A DNA stretch of 64,000 nucleotides from Nostoc commune NIES-4072 (GTDB lineage Bacteria > Cyanobacteriota > Cyanobacteriia > Cyanobacteriales > Nostocaceae). The notes beneath the pieces are model-generated. The model saw only the letters and a program-made list of their open reading frames with translations, was not told the origin of the DNA and ran no database searches. The position numbers were made by a program, and so were the translations under genes. The stretch is from positions 186,001-250,000 of the forward strand of contig NZ_BDUD01000001.1 in assembly GCF_003113895.1 (NCBI RefSeq), read 5' to 3'. How positions within the stretch are numbered: the stretch's first letter is position 1; the number at the start of each line of letters is the position of its first letter. This document shows, in pieces, positions 17,826 to 26,583 of this stretch.

Positions 17826-18848
17826 ATGACGCAACCTTTAAATCAAGTCAAAGAGTGGGAACAACGTCGTGACGAAGCAAGCCGCTACTACCAACGGGGG
17901 AGATTCCAAGAGTCTCTCGATCTGGTAACCAAGAATTTACACTTGGCTAGATCAATTCCAGACAGAGCCAGAGAAGGTCATACATTAAACGATCTTGGTT
18001 TAGCTCACCTCAGTTGCTGGCAACCTCAAAAAGCATTAGAACGCTTTAATCAGGCGCTTTCGGTTGCTGTTGAAATTGGCAACGCGTCAGCACAAGCAAC
18101 TGCACTTAGCAATCTGGGTTCTACTTACAGCCGTCTTGGACGCTTTTCGCAAGCGTTAGAATATTTTGAGCAAGCACTACCAATCTTTAGGCGATCGCAA
18201 GATACTCAAAGCGAAATTTCTACTCTTAATGATGTAGCACTAATTTATACCCGGTTAGGAGAACCGAAACGGGCACTGTTGCTACAACACCAAATCTTGA
18301 GGATGCGCCGATTGTTGGGTGACTTTTCTGGTGAGGCAACAACCCTAAATGGTATTGGGTTTGCTTACAACGTCTTAGGCAAGTTTGAGGAAGCTCTAGA
18401 ATTTTTTCAAGCAGCGCTTCCAATTCAACGAGCAGTCAAGAATTTGGTTGGTGAAGCAACCACCTTGAATAATATTGCCTCAATCTATAGTGATTTAGGA
18501 AAACCGAAACAAGCGCTATTGCTCTACTATCAAGTTCTTTTGACACGTCGAGAAATCAGCGATCGCTCTGGTGAGGCAACAACACTTCATAACATTGGTT
18601 ATACCTATAGCACTCTGGCAGAGCATCGCCAAGCAATGAAGTTTTATAAGCAAGGCATTGCGATTTATCAACAACTCGGCGATGGCCTGGGAGAAATTTC
18701 AACCTTGCTGAATATGGGAAGCCTGTACGCCGCAACGAAACGCAAAAAAATGGCGCGATCGTGCTACCAAAACGCCCAAGAGTTAGCAGAGCAAATCGAA
18801 CATCAGCCACTCCTGGAAAAAGTACAGCAGTTTATAGATTCTCTGTAG
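17826..18848 (+). CDS. TPR-repeat protein (Rapsyn/LGN type)
   Basis: 340 residues made of about seven 40-residue tetratricopeptide units of the TPR_12 kind: GHTLNDLGLAHLSCWQPQKA, TALSNLGSTYSRLGRFSQAL, STLNDVALIYTRLGEPKRAL, TTLNGIGFAYNVLGKFEEAL, TTLNNIASIYSDLGKPKQAL, TTLHNIGYTYSTLAEHRQAM and STLLNMGSLYAATKRKKMA. The 40-residue spacing is that of LGN/kinesin-light-chain TPRs. It has no signal peptide, no membrane segment and no attached enzymatic domain, so it is probably a cytoplasmic scaffold. Partner unknown. Confidence 0.88.
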   Translation: MTQPLNQVKEWEQRRDEASRYYQRGRFQESLDLVTKNLHLARSIPDRAREGHTLNDLGLAHLSCWQPQKALERFNQALSVAVEIGNASAQATALSNLGSTYSRLGRFSQALEYFEQALPIFRRSQDTQSEISTLNDVALIYTRLGEPKRALLLQHQILRMRRLLGDFSGEATTLNGIGFAYNVLGKFEEALEFFQAALPIQRAVKNLVGEATTLNNIASIYSDLGKPKQALLLYYQVLLTRREISDRSGEATTLHNIGYTYSTLAEHRQAMKFYKQGIAIYQQLGDGLGEISTLLNMGSLYAATKRKKMARSCYQNAQELAEQIEHQPLLEKVQQFIDSL

Positions 18849-18868
18849 GTTGATGCAGCAGACTCAGA

Positions 18869-18902
18869 TTCCTGACTTCTCCTTAAAGAAGTCGGGAATT
18901 TT
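18869..18902 (+). terminator. TPR gene terminator
   Basis: Stem TTCCTGACTTC / GAAGTCGGGAA (one G-T pair) with an 8-base loop and four Ts, 21 bases after the TPR stop. Similar hairpins occur at 1289 and 50448. Confidence 0.75.
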
Positions 18903-19021
18903 GTCGTTCGAGTTGAAGCTCAAAAAATTAGCAACTTCTTTACCGTCAACCATATATTGCTCAACAGGTTACGATCAATTAAGAAGTAATAATTTTTTAT
19001 GGCATCGCCAGGAGTCTTTAA

Positions 19022-19240
19022 ATGTTCATTAGTGAATTATCACCTATATTCAAAGAATTTATCCAGCATCCAGTTTCATTTGTCGGTGGGTTATTCTCTG
19101 GTGTGCTTCGGCTCAATCTTGCAGAAGATCCTGTAAAAAGCTGGCTGGAGCAACAGACCCGCTCCAATAGTTACATCAGCACCACAACAGATGCAAATAA
19201 TGGCAAAGCAAGTGGGCCTCAACAGATTTCGATTGACTAA
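19022..19240 (+). CDS. small conserved protein, unknown function
   Basis: 72 residues. The stretch FISELSPIFKEFIQHPVSFV, then GGLFSGVLRLNLAEDPVKSW, has the look of a conserved small cyanobacterial protein: a weakly hydrophobic helix followed by an acidic, Trp-containing tail. The C-terminal third is polar and probably disordered. The ATG at 19022 is the only sensible start. No function is claimed. Confidence 0.6.
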   Translation: MFISELSPIFKEFIQHPVSFVGGLFSGVLRLNLAEDPVKSWLEQQTRSNSYISTTTDANNGKASGPQQISID

Positions 19241-19329
19241 ATTTTTGGGTAATCGTAAATCAGGCTAATCATTTTACTCGGATAGCCCCCCATTGTTGCA
19301 GTTTAGATAAGATCCCCCCGCCTGCGGCG

Positions 19330-19382
19330 ACCCCCTTAAAAAGGGGGTAAATATCAGAAAAAGTCCCCCTTTTTCAAGGGGG
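19330..19382. repeat. paired C-run/G-run hairpins
   Basis: Two hairpins in a row: ACCCCCTTAAAAAGGGGGT (19329-19347) and CCCCCTTTTTCAAGGGGG (19365-19382), a dispersed Nostoc-type repeat unit. It sits between the small protein and the PAS remnant. Confidence 0.7.
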
Positions 19383-19477
19383 TTGGGGCAGGGTGGTTTC
19401 ATACAAAGAAAGAAAAAACTTTATCGAGTTGGTTGGAGAGGGCGCGTTGTGCTTGAGGAATAGTTCGGAAACCAAGT

Positions 19478-20698
19478 TTGCGAGCGATCGTAATAAAGAA
19501 ATTGTGTAGTGCTACCAGTAATGGAATTATTATTGCCGATGCTAGACTCGCCCATCATCCAGTTATTTACGTTAACCCAGCTTTTGAGCAAATAACAGGC
19601 TACAGTACTAATGATGTGATTGGGCAAAACTGTCGATTTTTGCAACGCACAGATAATCAGCAACCAGCACTCAATGAACTGCGCTTATCTATTCAATCTG
19701 GAACAAGTTGCAAAGTTGTTCTCCGCAACTATCGCAAAGATGGTACTGAGGGGATTTGTGAAACAACCATAATCTCTTTACAGGATGAACAGGGGCAAAT
19801 TGCTACTGTGAGCATTAATCACGATATTACCGAAAACAAACGAGCAAAAGTTGCACTGCAACGGCAATTGCATCGAACTCTACTACTTGAACAAATTACT
19901 CAATAAATTCGTCAAAGTCTTGATAGCAAAAAAATATTTGAGACGGCTGCTACCCAAATTGGCAAAGCATTTGGAGTTGAGCGCTGTCTGATCCATTCTT
20001 CCATTAGCGACCCCACACCCCAAATTCCCCTCGTAGCAGAGTATAGTACACTCCCTGGTGATTGCTCCATGTTGAAATTGGAAATTCCCATGAGCAATAA
20101 ATTTACTGAAAATGGAGAAGTGCTACTCTCTGTTGATTTGGGGACTTGGGATCGGGGATTGAGGATAAAAAGTAATCGGGATTTGAATCATCAGCTTCAA
20201 GAGTTAGCTGAGGCACTTAGCAAATGCCCACCCCAAAGAAGTTCTGAATTAGCTTCCAGGGGAAAACAAGGTAAGGTGATGTGCTTAGAATTGCAACCTT
20301 CGCCAAATATCCTACAATCAGAGCAAAAGCAGACATCAAAAACCGCCAAAATCGATGCCAAAATTCTCCAATCTTTGCAGAATATGCTGCGAGGAGATCG
20401 TGTGGCATTTGTTGAACTGATTGAGTGTTATCTTACAGAGACACCGAGATTGGTGCAAGATATTAGCACAGCTATCACAACTCAGGATGCCCAGACTCTA
20501 TTGAACACAGCCCATCAACTTAAGTCTAGCAGTGCTTCTGTTGGAGCGATCGCCCTGTCACAGCTTTGCAAGGTGTTAGAAATACAGGGATACAGCAGTA
20601 AATTAGAAAACAGCCTAGAATTAATCTCACAACTACATCAGGAATATGAACAAGTTAAAGCTGCCTTAGAACAAGAACTTGCGAAGGATGTACCATGA
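19478..20698 (+). pseudogene. decayed PAS-GAF-HPt signalling gene
   Basis: One frame (frame 2) encodes a PAS domain (IYVNPAFEQITGYSTNDVIG, then GQNCRFLQRTDN), a PAC tail, then LLLEQITQ-stop-IRQSLDSKK, where the TAA at 19904 replaces the Glu codon usual in this PAS-GAF linker. The frame goes on through a GAF start (FETAATQIGKAFGVERCLIH) but then jumps to a short SVDLGTWDRGLR region and an HPt domain with NTAHQLKSSSASVGA (phospho-His near 20513). The second half of GAF and the whole HisKA/HATPase core are missing, and no ATG or ribosome site precedes the PAS. The HPt part (ATG at 20069) may still be made, since its stop overlaps the next gene. Confidence 0.75.
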
Positions 20699-21663
20699 AA
20701 GCTGATGCTCAAGAAAGCCAATCTTTAGTTCTAATTGTTGATGATGAACCTTTTATCCGCCTGATATTGCGGCATTTCTTGGAACGGGAAGGCTATCAAA
20801 TAGCGGAGGCTCAAAATGGTATAGAGGCAATAGAAGTTTTTAAGCAATTGCATCCTAATATAGTACTTCTTGATGCCATGATGCCAGATATGGATGGGTT
20901 CGAGTGTTGCACCCAGTTACAGAATTTTGAATGTAGCAAGTACACTCCGGTTTTAATGGTTACAGGGCTTGAAGATCAAGTGTCAGTTGACCGGGCATTT
21001 GAAGTGGGGGCAATGGATTATGTTACCAAACCTATCCATTGGGCAGTTTTGCGACAACGGGTAAAACGTTTAATTGAGCAATCTCAGTTACAGCAAAAAC
21101 TGGAAGCTGTTAATGTGGAATTGCAGCGATTAGCTACTATCGACGGATTAACTCAAGTAGCTAACCGCCGACGGTTTGAAGAGTATTTTAACCAAGAGTG
21201 GCAGCGCATGAAACGGGATAAATGCCCCCTTTCGCTGATTCTTTGCGATGTTGATTTCTTCAAATTATATAACGATACTTATGGTCATCGGGTAGGCGAT
21301 CGCTGTCTTCAAGAAATTGCTAAAGCGCTCAAAGATATTATTAAACGTCCCGGAGATTTAGTTGCCCGTTATGGCGGGGAAGAATTTGCTGTTATTTTAC
21401 CTAACACAGACACCGAGGGGGCGACTCATGTTGCCGAAAAAATTTGTCATGCTGTCCGAACACTAGCAATTCCTCATAAAAATTCCCAAGTTAGTCCTTA
21501 TGTTACCCTGAGTGCCGGGTTTACAACAGAAATTCCTCAGCCAGATTCTAATATAGAAGAAATGATTTCCGTCGCCGATCGGGCGTTGTATCAAGCAAAA
21601 GCAGCAGGACGCGATCGCTTTGTGCAAAATATTCAACTACCCAAAAGTAAAAATTCCTGCTAG
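20695..21663 (+). CDS. response regulator with GGDEF domain (diguanylate cyclase)
   Basis: 322 residues. The REC domain (1-125) has VDDEP (Asp16/17), LLDAMMPDMDG (phospho-Asp60) and TKPI (Lys112). After a short coiled coil, the GGDEF domain (about 145-315) has DVDFFKLYNDTYGH and ARYGGEEFAVILP (227-231), the active form that makes cyclic di-GMP from GTP. An RPGD inhibitory site stands exactly five residues before GGEEF, so product feedback is likely. The ATG overlaps the upstream HPt stop (ATGA), so it was built as the output of that sensor. The enzyme itself looks intact. Confidence 0.95.
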   Translation: MKADAQESQSLVLIVDDEPFIRLILRHFLEREGYQIAEAQNGIEAIEVFKQLHPNIVLLDAMMPDMDGFECCTQLQNFECSKYTPVLMVTGLEDQVSVDRAFEVGAMDYVTKPIHWAVLRQRVKRLIEQSQLQQKLEAVNVELQRLATIDGLTQVANRRRFEEYFNQEWQRMKRDKCPLSLILCDVDFFKLYNDTYGHRVGDRCLQEIAKALKDIIKRPGDLVARYGGEEFAVILPNTDTEGATHVAEKICHAVRTLAIPHKNSQVSPYVTLSAGFTTEIPQPDSNIEEMISVADRALYQAKAAGRDRFVQNIQLPKSKNSC

Positions 21664-21722
21664 TGAGCCAAACTTCACACATTTCCACTATTTTCAACGC
21701 ATCGGCTGGGATTATTGTCTGT

Positions 21723-22541
21723 TTATTCTATGCTTTGAAAATCCAAACTCAGCTTTAAATTATTTATCCAAGACCGATCAATTAGATGATCGTGTTGCAG
21801 CCGACCTACAACTATACCAGGATGAATACCGATACGTTCCGCAAAATCAATTACATCAGTTTCAGATTTAAGCTTCACTAATTCTCCCTCATACTCAGGT
21901 GGAATCAAAAATTCCCGCGACCATTGATCTGCTTGGCGTTCCTGCTCCGATTTCAAACTGTCCCCACTATTCCATTCATCAAGGAAAATATTTTCTTTAT
22001 CATGTAGGAAAATATGTGCTGCTTCATGGAAAAAATCAAACCAAAAGCGGTCATTAGTTTTACCATAAAGCGAAAGTTGAATCAGTGCCTTATGCGGATT
22101 TAACCACCGTGCAACACCACTAACGTGCGCTTTCTTTATTGATGGTATTAAAACAAGGACAACCCCTGCTTCCCAGCACAACTTTTGCATCTGTGGTTTA
22201 AACTCCTCTGGTAGTAACACCGTCAAAGTCCGAATTTGCCGCACCGCCTTTTCAAATTTTGGCTTACTGTACTTGGGACAATCTAGTTGTTCTGCTCTTA
22301 TTTCCCCCAACCGTAACCAAGTGGAAATAGCACCAACATCACTTTGCTCTTCGCGTGTACGGCGAAAAGCAACTTCCATACCTGCATAATAATTCTGCCA
22401 ATCTTCCGGCGAGGCAACACCGAAAAATTGTAGTAACTTTTTTACCAAATCAGGCTTATTCTTGGCAATTAAACGGCACTTAGGAATTACACCTTGGTTC
22501 ATCAAGTCTTTGACTGGTAACTCATCTAACCAAGGGAGCAA
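21723..22541 (-). pseudogene. ImmA/IrrE metallopeptidase half of a split higA-immA gene
   Basis: The frame reads WLDELPVKDLMNQGV, then FFGVASPEDWQNYYAG and VAFRRTREEQSDVGAI, and carries the zinc motif FHEAAHIFLH (HExxH) followed by an Asn/Asp/Glu-rich segment and EQERQADQWSREFLIP with the third ligand. This is the C-terminal part of the HTH-ImmA fusion family. It has no ATG of its own near the left edge (the frame opens with a TTG inside the MITE). Deleting the MITE and one 9-bp duplication joins it in frame with 22649-22987 (305+802 = 1107 bases, 368 residues). Probably not made as a full protein now. Confidence 0.85.
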
Positions 22542-22682
22542 CGCGATTTTGTGAGGTGCTAAAATCTGGGACGTATATAGCTTGTTTCAGGATGCGATCG
22601 CAACTAAAAAACCAGATTTTGTTGAGAATATAGGGGTGTAATTGAGAACTAAACCCCGATCTCACTTTTTCGCGTTGCTCCC
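22534..22682. mobile_element. 149-bp MITE with perfect 9-bp target duplication
   Basis: Ends are GGGAGCAACGCGATTTTGTGAG (22534-22555) and the inverted form at 22661-22682; the two 22-bp ends differ only in a central AAAA/TTTT block. The flanking direct repeats TCTAACCAA at 22525-22533 and 22683-22691 are identical. Inside, AAAATCTGG and CCAGATTTT form a second inverted pair, so the whole unit can fold. It has no reading frame and contains a GCGATCGC site. It splits the higA-immA gene. Confidence 0.9.
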
Positions 22683-22987
22683 TCTAACCAACATGTCCAT
22701 CCCTTTAAGCGGTTTTCTTCTTCTATTCGTGCTAAAGCGGCGCGATATTGGGCTTCACGATTGAGCCAAAATGCTGTTGTACTCCCTAAAACTCGTTCTA
22801 GTTTCAGGGCTGTTTCTTCATTGATGGGTGCTTTGCCGTTGATCAACTGGCTAATATGTTTTGTGGTGTAGCCTAATCGCTCTGCTAACTGTACTTGTGT
22901 CCAATCACGCTCTTCTAATATATCAGCAATGGTATCACCGGGAGGAGATACCCAATCTGGAGTAAAGGTACGGGTTGTCTCAATCAT
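22649..22987 (-). pseudogene. higA: HigA-type HTH antitoxin half of a split gene
   Basis: 112 residues from the ATG at 22987. An XRE/HigA helix-turn-helix fills residues 15-75: IADILEERDWTQVQLAERL, TTKHISQLINGKAPI and ERVLGSTTAFWLNREAQYRA. The last ~15 residues (after GWTCWL) are encoded by the inserted MITE and end at a chance stop. The DNA-binding part is whole, so the shortened protein could still act as antitoxin and autorepressor. The ATG overlaps the stop of the toxin gene by 8 bases. Earlier ATG codons in this frame lie inside the toxin gene and are unlikely starts. Confidence 0.85.
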
Positions 22988-23309
22988 GGTAATCTCCAAT
23001 AAAAACAATACAAATAGCAGTAACTTTTGACCAATCAATGCTCCCATCCTCGGTAAGGGTTATGGGGTCGTTGTCTGGCTTAAATACAAGTCGTTTACCA
23101 CCTTCTAGGTCTACTGCAAATTCACCCGCTCGATCTCCTTTTAAGGGATGGGGACGACCTGCAAATAATTCCTTGACACAGCTAACAGCTGCAAGGTCAG
23201 CCAATCGGGCTGTCAATTTCTTAGCACAGTTTGCACCCAATTTTCTTTGCGCTAAGTTTTGTTGTTCGCATAGCTTTTGCAGTTGGCGGTCAGCGAAGGT
23301 GATTTCCAT
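22980..23309 (-). CDS. higB: HigB/RelE-family toxin
   Basis: 109 residues, normal for the family. ITFADRQLQKLCEQQNLAQRKL gives the two N-terminal helices, GRPHPLKGDRAGEFAVDLEGG the central strands and GKRLVFKP the RelE-like strand; ICIVFIGDYHD is the typical C-terminal end. The family cleaves mRNA on the ribosome. The gene order toxin-then-antitoxin is that of HigBA. It overlaps the antitoxin start, so the pair is coupled. With the antitoxin gene damaged by a MITE, the toxin is either still held by the surviving HTH part or is inactive. Confidence 0.85.
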   Translation of the reverse strand: MEITFADRQLQKLCEQQNLAQRKLGANCAKKLTARLADLAAVSCVKELFAGRPHPLKGDRAGEFAVDLEGGKRLVFKPDNDPITLTEDGSIDWSKVTAICIVFIGDYHD

Positions 23310-23398
23310 GCGTTACTAGACTAATATAAGTTTACCATTTTGGTAAATAAATTTGTTATGTTTCTAGATAATTTAGCAGATCAACTAATCAGCAACGC

Positions 23399-24535
23399 TT
23401 AAAAATCTACCCCTCGTTTAAGCTCTACACCTTGATTGGCATAGTGTTTGTGGCAATAAACCTCTGAGTGGACGCTAGCCAAGTCGAAGTACGCAGGTGG
23501 ATTTTGGCAGCGACCAGTGATTATAATTTCGGTATCGCGGGGTTTGCGGAGTAAAGCTTGCACAATCGGTTCAACGGGGAGTAATTCTAAATCAACAGTG
23601 GGATTTAGTTCATCGAGAATAATAGTTTTATACAATCCAGAGGCGATCGCAACTTTAGCGATTTCCCAACCCCTTTCGGCTTCTACATAATCTAATTCTT
23701 GCCTAGAATTTCGCCAGACGATCGCATCTCCACCGCAGCGCTGATGATCCACCACTTCTGGATATGACTGTTGTAAGGCAGCGATCGCAGCGTCTTCTGT
23801 GTAGCCACTACCACCTTTAAGCCATTGCATAATCAGCACACGGGTAGACCCTGGATGATTGATTCCCCTACCAATAGCCTGTAAAGCTTTGCCCAAAGCA
23901 CTAGTAGACTTGCCTTTACCAGCACCAGTATAAATTTCAATGCCTTCAAGAAAGAGAGCTTTAGCTGTTGGGTGGTGATGAGGTTTCATTTCTGAGTGCA
24001 AATCTGCAATATCAAGCAACTTTTGCGGTGCGGCGCGTCCGGTGGCGATGATTTCCAACTCTTGGGGTTTAGATTTTAATGTCCGTACCACTTCATCTAC
24101 TGGTAGCAAACCCAAATCCAGAACCGGGTTAATCTCATCCAAGACAACAACTGAATATAAACCACTAGCGATCGCGCCTTTAGCTACATCCCAACCCCGC
24201 ATCGCTTCATCTCGGTCAAAAGTGGTAATTTCCTCATGACCAAAAAATTCGGCTCTCCCGGTGCGAACTTGGTCAATTAAATGAGGAAACCCACGTTGCA
24301 AAGCTGCGATCGCCCCATCTTCGTCATAATCACGTTCAGGCCCTTTTAAAAACCGCAGTAATAAAACGCGGTTAGAATTGCTAGGCGTATTGATCCCTAA
24401 GCCAATAGAGCGCAAAACCACCCCTAAAGCTGCTTGAGACTTACCTTTACCCAGACCATCGTAGACGTGAATTTGACCGACGAGCCGTTCTTGACGCACT
24501 TGCGCCGTGCGAATACCAATACCGTTCCTTGTCAT
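23399..24535 (-). CDS. cobO: tandem-duplicated CobO-type corrinoid adenosyltransferase
   Basis: 378 residues, about twice the ~200 of CobO/BtuR. Two P-loop domains: GQIHVYDGLGKGKSQAALG (about 20-38) and IEIYTGAGKGKSTSALGKAL (about 199-218). Each is followed by the same family pattern: VLLLRFLKG / VLIMQWLKG, YDEDGAIAALQ / YTEDAAIAALQ, SGLYSVVVLDEINP / SGLYKTIILDELNP and IATGRAAP / IITGRCQNP. CobO uses ATP to adenosylate cob(I)alamin. Both P-loops are present, so both halves could bind ATP. It stands alone before fraCDE, divergently. Confidence 0.85.
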   Translation of the reverse strand: MTRNGIGIRTAQVRQERLVGQIHVYDGLGKGKSQAALGVVLRSIGLGINTPSNSNRVLLLRFLKGPERDYDEDGAIAALQRGFPHLIDQVRTGRAEFFGHEEITTFDRDEAMRGWDVAKGAIASGLYSVVVLDEINPVLDLGLLPVDEVVRTLKSKPQELEIIATGRAAPQKLLDIADLHSEMKPHHHPTAKALFLEGIEIYTGAGKGKSTSALGKALQAIGRGINHPGSTRVLIMQWLKGGSGYTEDAAIAALQQSYPEVVDHQRCGGDAIVWRNSRQELDYVEAERGWEIAKVAIASGLYKTIILDELNPTVDLELLPVEPIVQALLRKPRDTEIIITGRCQNPPAYFDLASVHSEVYCHKHYANQGVELKRGVDF

Positions 24536-24748
24536 TTCTCGAAAAGCTATAAGTGGCAGTCTTTAATCTTACCTAACGTCTTGTAATCTTAGGTAGAGAA
24601 ACTGCTCCTCTCATGCATCCGTATAATGTATAAATAATATCGACAATATCATATTGGCACACCAAACAAAAACAATCAGATAATTTCCACCATCACCCTC
24701 ACTATCCCAGTTATACTCTCTACAGTTAACCCTTACCCTTGACCATTT

Positions 24749-25288
24749 ATGCCTGAAAATTGGATGCTTCCGAGGATTTTTCCTATTGGTGGAATTCTAT
24801 TTGACTTTTTATTTGTATTGATTGCCATCCCTATCGAAGCCTATGTTTTGCACAATCGACTAAAATTTGACAAAAAAACTAGCATTTTTTATGCTATTTC
24901 TATGAATCTGTTTTCTAGTGTAATTGGTTGGGTCATATTTTTTATAGCAGAACCAATGTTGCCAATACATTTGAAATCAGAATTAATTAGCTATATGTTT
25001 TTTAATAATTTTAAATCAGCAAATACACAAAGCTTATTAATTTTAACTGCTTGTATAATTTTCTTTGCTACTTTTATAATGAAGTTTTTCATTTTAAGAG
25101 TATTACTACTATCATTGAGTGAACCAGTTGCTAAAAAAGAAGAGGAAATTCAAGTATTTCAAAGGCGGCGATGGCGTAATTTTAGCAGTGCTAAATTACA
25201 AAGTACTAATTTAGTGATTACTACATTAATTGCTAACTCTCTAAGTTTTAGTGCTATAACCGTTATTTTATTATTTCGCTCCAAGTAG
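24749..25288 (+). CDS. fraC: filament integrity protein FraC
   Basis: 179 residues, the length known for FraC, and first in a three-gene set whose products match FraC-FraD-FraE in size, type and order. It is an integral membrane protein with segments near 10-33, 47-68, 98-120 and a C-terminal one ([16 protein letters not shown]). FraC is known to be needed for filament integrity and for septal junction formation between cells in heterocystous cyanobacteria. AT-rich. Identification rests on operon layout and size as well as sequence character. Sixty bases separate it from the next gene. Confidence 0.85.
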   Translation: MPENWMLPRIFPIGGILFDFLFVLIAIPIEAYVLHNRLKFDKKTSIFYAISMNLFSSVIGWVIFFIAEPMLPIHLKSELISYMFFNNFKSANTQSLLILTACIIFFATFIMKFFILRVLLLSLSEPVAKKEEEIQVFQRRRWRNFSSAKLQSTNLVITTLIANSLSFSAITVILLFRSK

Positions 25289-25348
25289 CAAGAATTTACT
25301 TCATTTAAAGGAACACTAGTGATTGATTAATCAGGTGGGAAGAAGAAT

Positions 25349-26383
25349 ATGAATACGTTACTTAAAGATGTATTTGGAGTTTTTAAATTTGCTGAAGGGC
25401 TTTATGCTGGAATTAGAAAAGTATTAGTCCCGCCTAAAGCTTATTCTTGGCAAACATTTATTTATTTAAGTGTTTTTTCTTGGGTAGTTTCATTTTTTGC
25501 TATAGGTTATATAAAAGATATAATTGCCTTTTTCGGTTGGTTATTTTTAATTGCTGGCACAGCTTGGTATACAACTGAAGATCCTTTGAGGGTTCCTGGG
25601 ACTTTTATGCCAGTTGGGGCAGTGATCACTGGATTCTTAGTGAGTGTTTTTGCATTTGGAAATCAACAAGATGTCGTTACACCAAGAACAATCGTTTTTT
25701 GGCCGACAATCTCAGCGCTAATTACGGCAATACCAGAATTTATTGAAGGAAATGATACCGATGCAAAAGCTCGAATTCCTAAACCACAAGACCGCCAAAG
25801 AATCATAATTTTAGTTGCTAGTAGTATGCTACTAAGTTGCTGGATTCAGTTTCACTTTGTGATGAATAATTGGTTTGAACAATATCCTAGTTTGCAGGCA
25901 GATACTTTTAAAGGTAGTACCGTTCTTGTCACTACAGAAAAACGCCTAAAAATCCCACGAAACGGCGCTATAATTTTAGAAAAACTTCAACCACTAGTAA
26001 TACAAGAAATAGCTAAAAGACCTTGGTCGGAAGTGGAGAAATGGCTGATACCGAAAAAAGATGTCGAACCTCGGGTAGTAACTCTGGGTAGGGAAGTAAT
26101 TCAAAAGAACTTGGGTAAATATGAAGAGAAAGAACTATGGCGTGTTGAACCGCGCGTAGCTAATACTAAGTCTGGATATATATTAAATTTATTAAGTATT
26201 TGGATGGGCCCGAGTTCTAACCCACGGGGCTATTATTTGAAAAAATCTTGTCGCATTGAACCAGTGGCTGCAACTAGCAATTCAGACAATAAAATTACAG
26301 TTGCAGAAATTGAATGCGATCGCGGTAGTAAACTTTTTGCTGGATCGCCACCTCCGCAAGCGGGGGAGGAGCAGGGGAGATGA
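25349..26383 (+). CDS. fraD: septal junction protein FraD
   Basis: 344 residues, as expected for FraD. About five membrane segments fill the first 190 residues (FIYLSVFSWVVSFFAIGY, IIAFFGWLFLIAGTAWY, FMPVGAVITGFLVSVFAFG, IVFWPTISALITAI and IIILVASSMLLSCWIQFHF), followed by a soluble C-terminal domain facing the periplasm. FraD is the plug component of septal junctions in Anabaena. The last residues (SPPPQAGEEQGR) and the stop are encoded by the GGGGAGCAGG-type repeat that follows, so the tail is locus-specific. Second gene of fraCDE. Confidence 0.87.
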   Translation: MNTLLKDVFGVFKFAEGLYAGIRKVLVPPKAYSWQTFIYLSVFSWVVSFFAIGYIKDIIAFFGWLFLIAGTAWYTTEDPLRVPGTFMPVGAVITGFLVSVFAFGNQQDVVTPRTIVFWPTISALITAIPEFIEGNDTDAKARIPKPQDRQRIIILVASSMLLSCWIQFHFVMNNWFEQYPSLQADTFKGSTVLVTTEKRLKIPRNGAIILEKLQPLVIQEIAKRPWSEVEKWLIPKKDVEPRVVTLGREVIQKNLGKYEEKELWRVEPRVANTKSGYILNLLSIWMGPSSNPRGYYLKKSCRIEPVAATSNSDNKITVAEIECDRGSKLFAGSPPPQAGEEQGR

Positions 26384-26583
26384 GGGAGCAGGGGGAGCAG
26401 GGGAAGAGGCAGAGGGGCAGAGGGGCAGGGGAGACAAGGGGACAAGGCGACTTAAATCAGAACTTGCAAGAAGTGTTTCCCCTTGGCCCCAATTCTCCTT
26501 GTCCCCAAGTCCTCTTTCCCATGCCTAATTCCCAATGACTAATGACTAATGACTAATGACCAATGACTAATGACTAATAACAA
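26345..26583. repeat. G-rich and TGACTAA repeat tract between fraD and fraE
   Basis: Low-complexity purine-rich DNA (AGCAGGGGGAGCAGGGG type, to about 26450), a mixed part, then seven or so TGACTAA heptamers (26536-26577). A second TGACTAA/TAACTAA tract follows fraE, so fraE is bracketed by the same repeats. The frames in it are not genes. Confidence 0.85.

Noticed and set aside
18850..19032. 60-residue plus-strand ORF after the TPR gene
   Set aside because: Begins in the terminator hairpin and has no conserved features.
24536..24748. Cobalamin riboswitch before the CobO gene
   Set aside because: No B12-box pattern seen in the gap.
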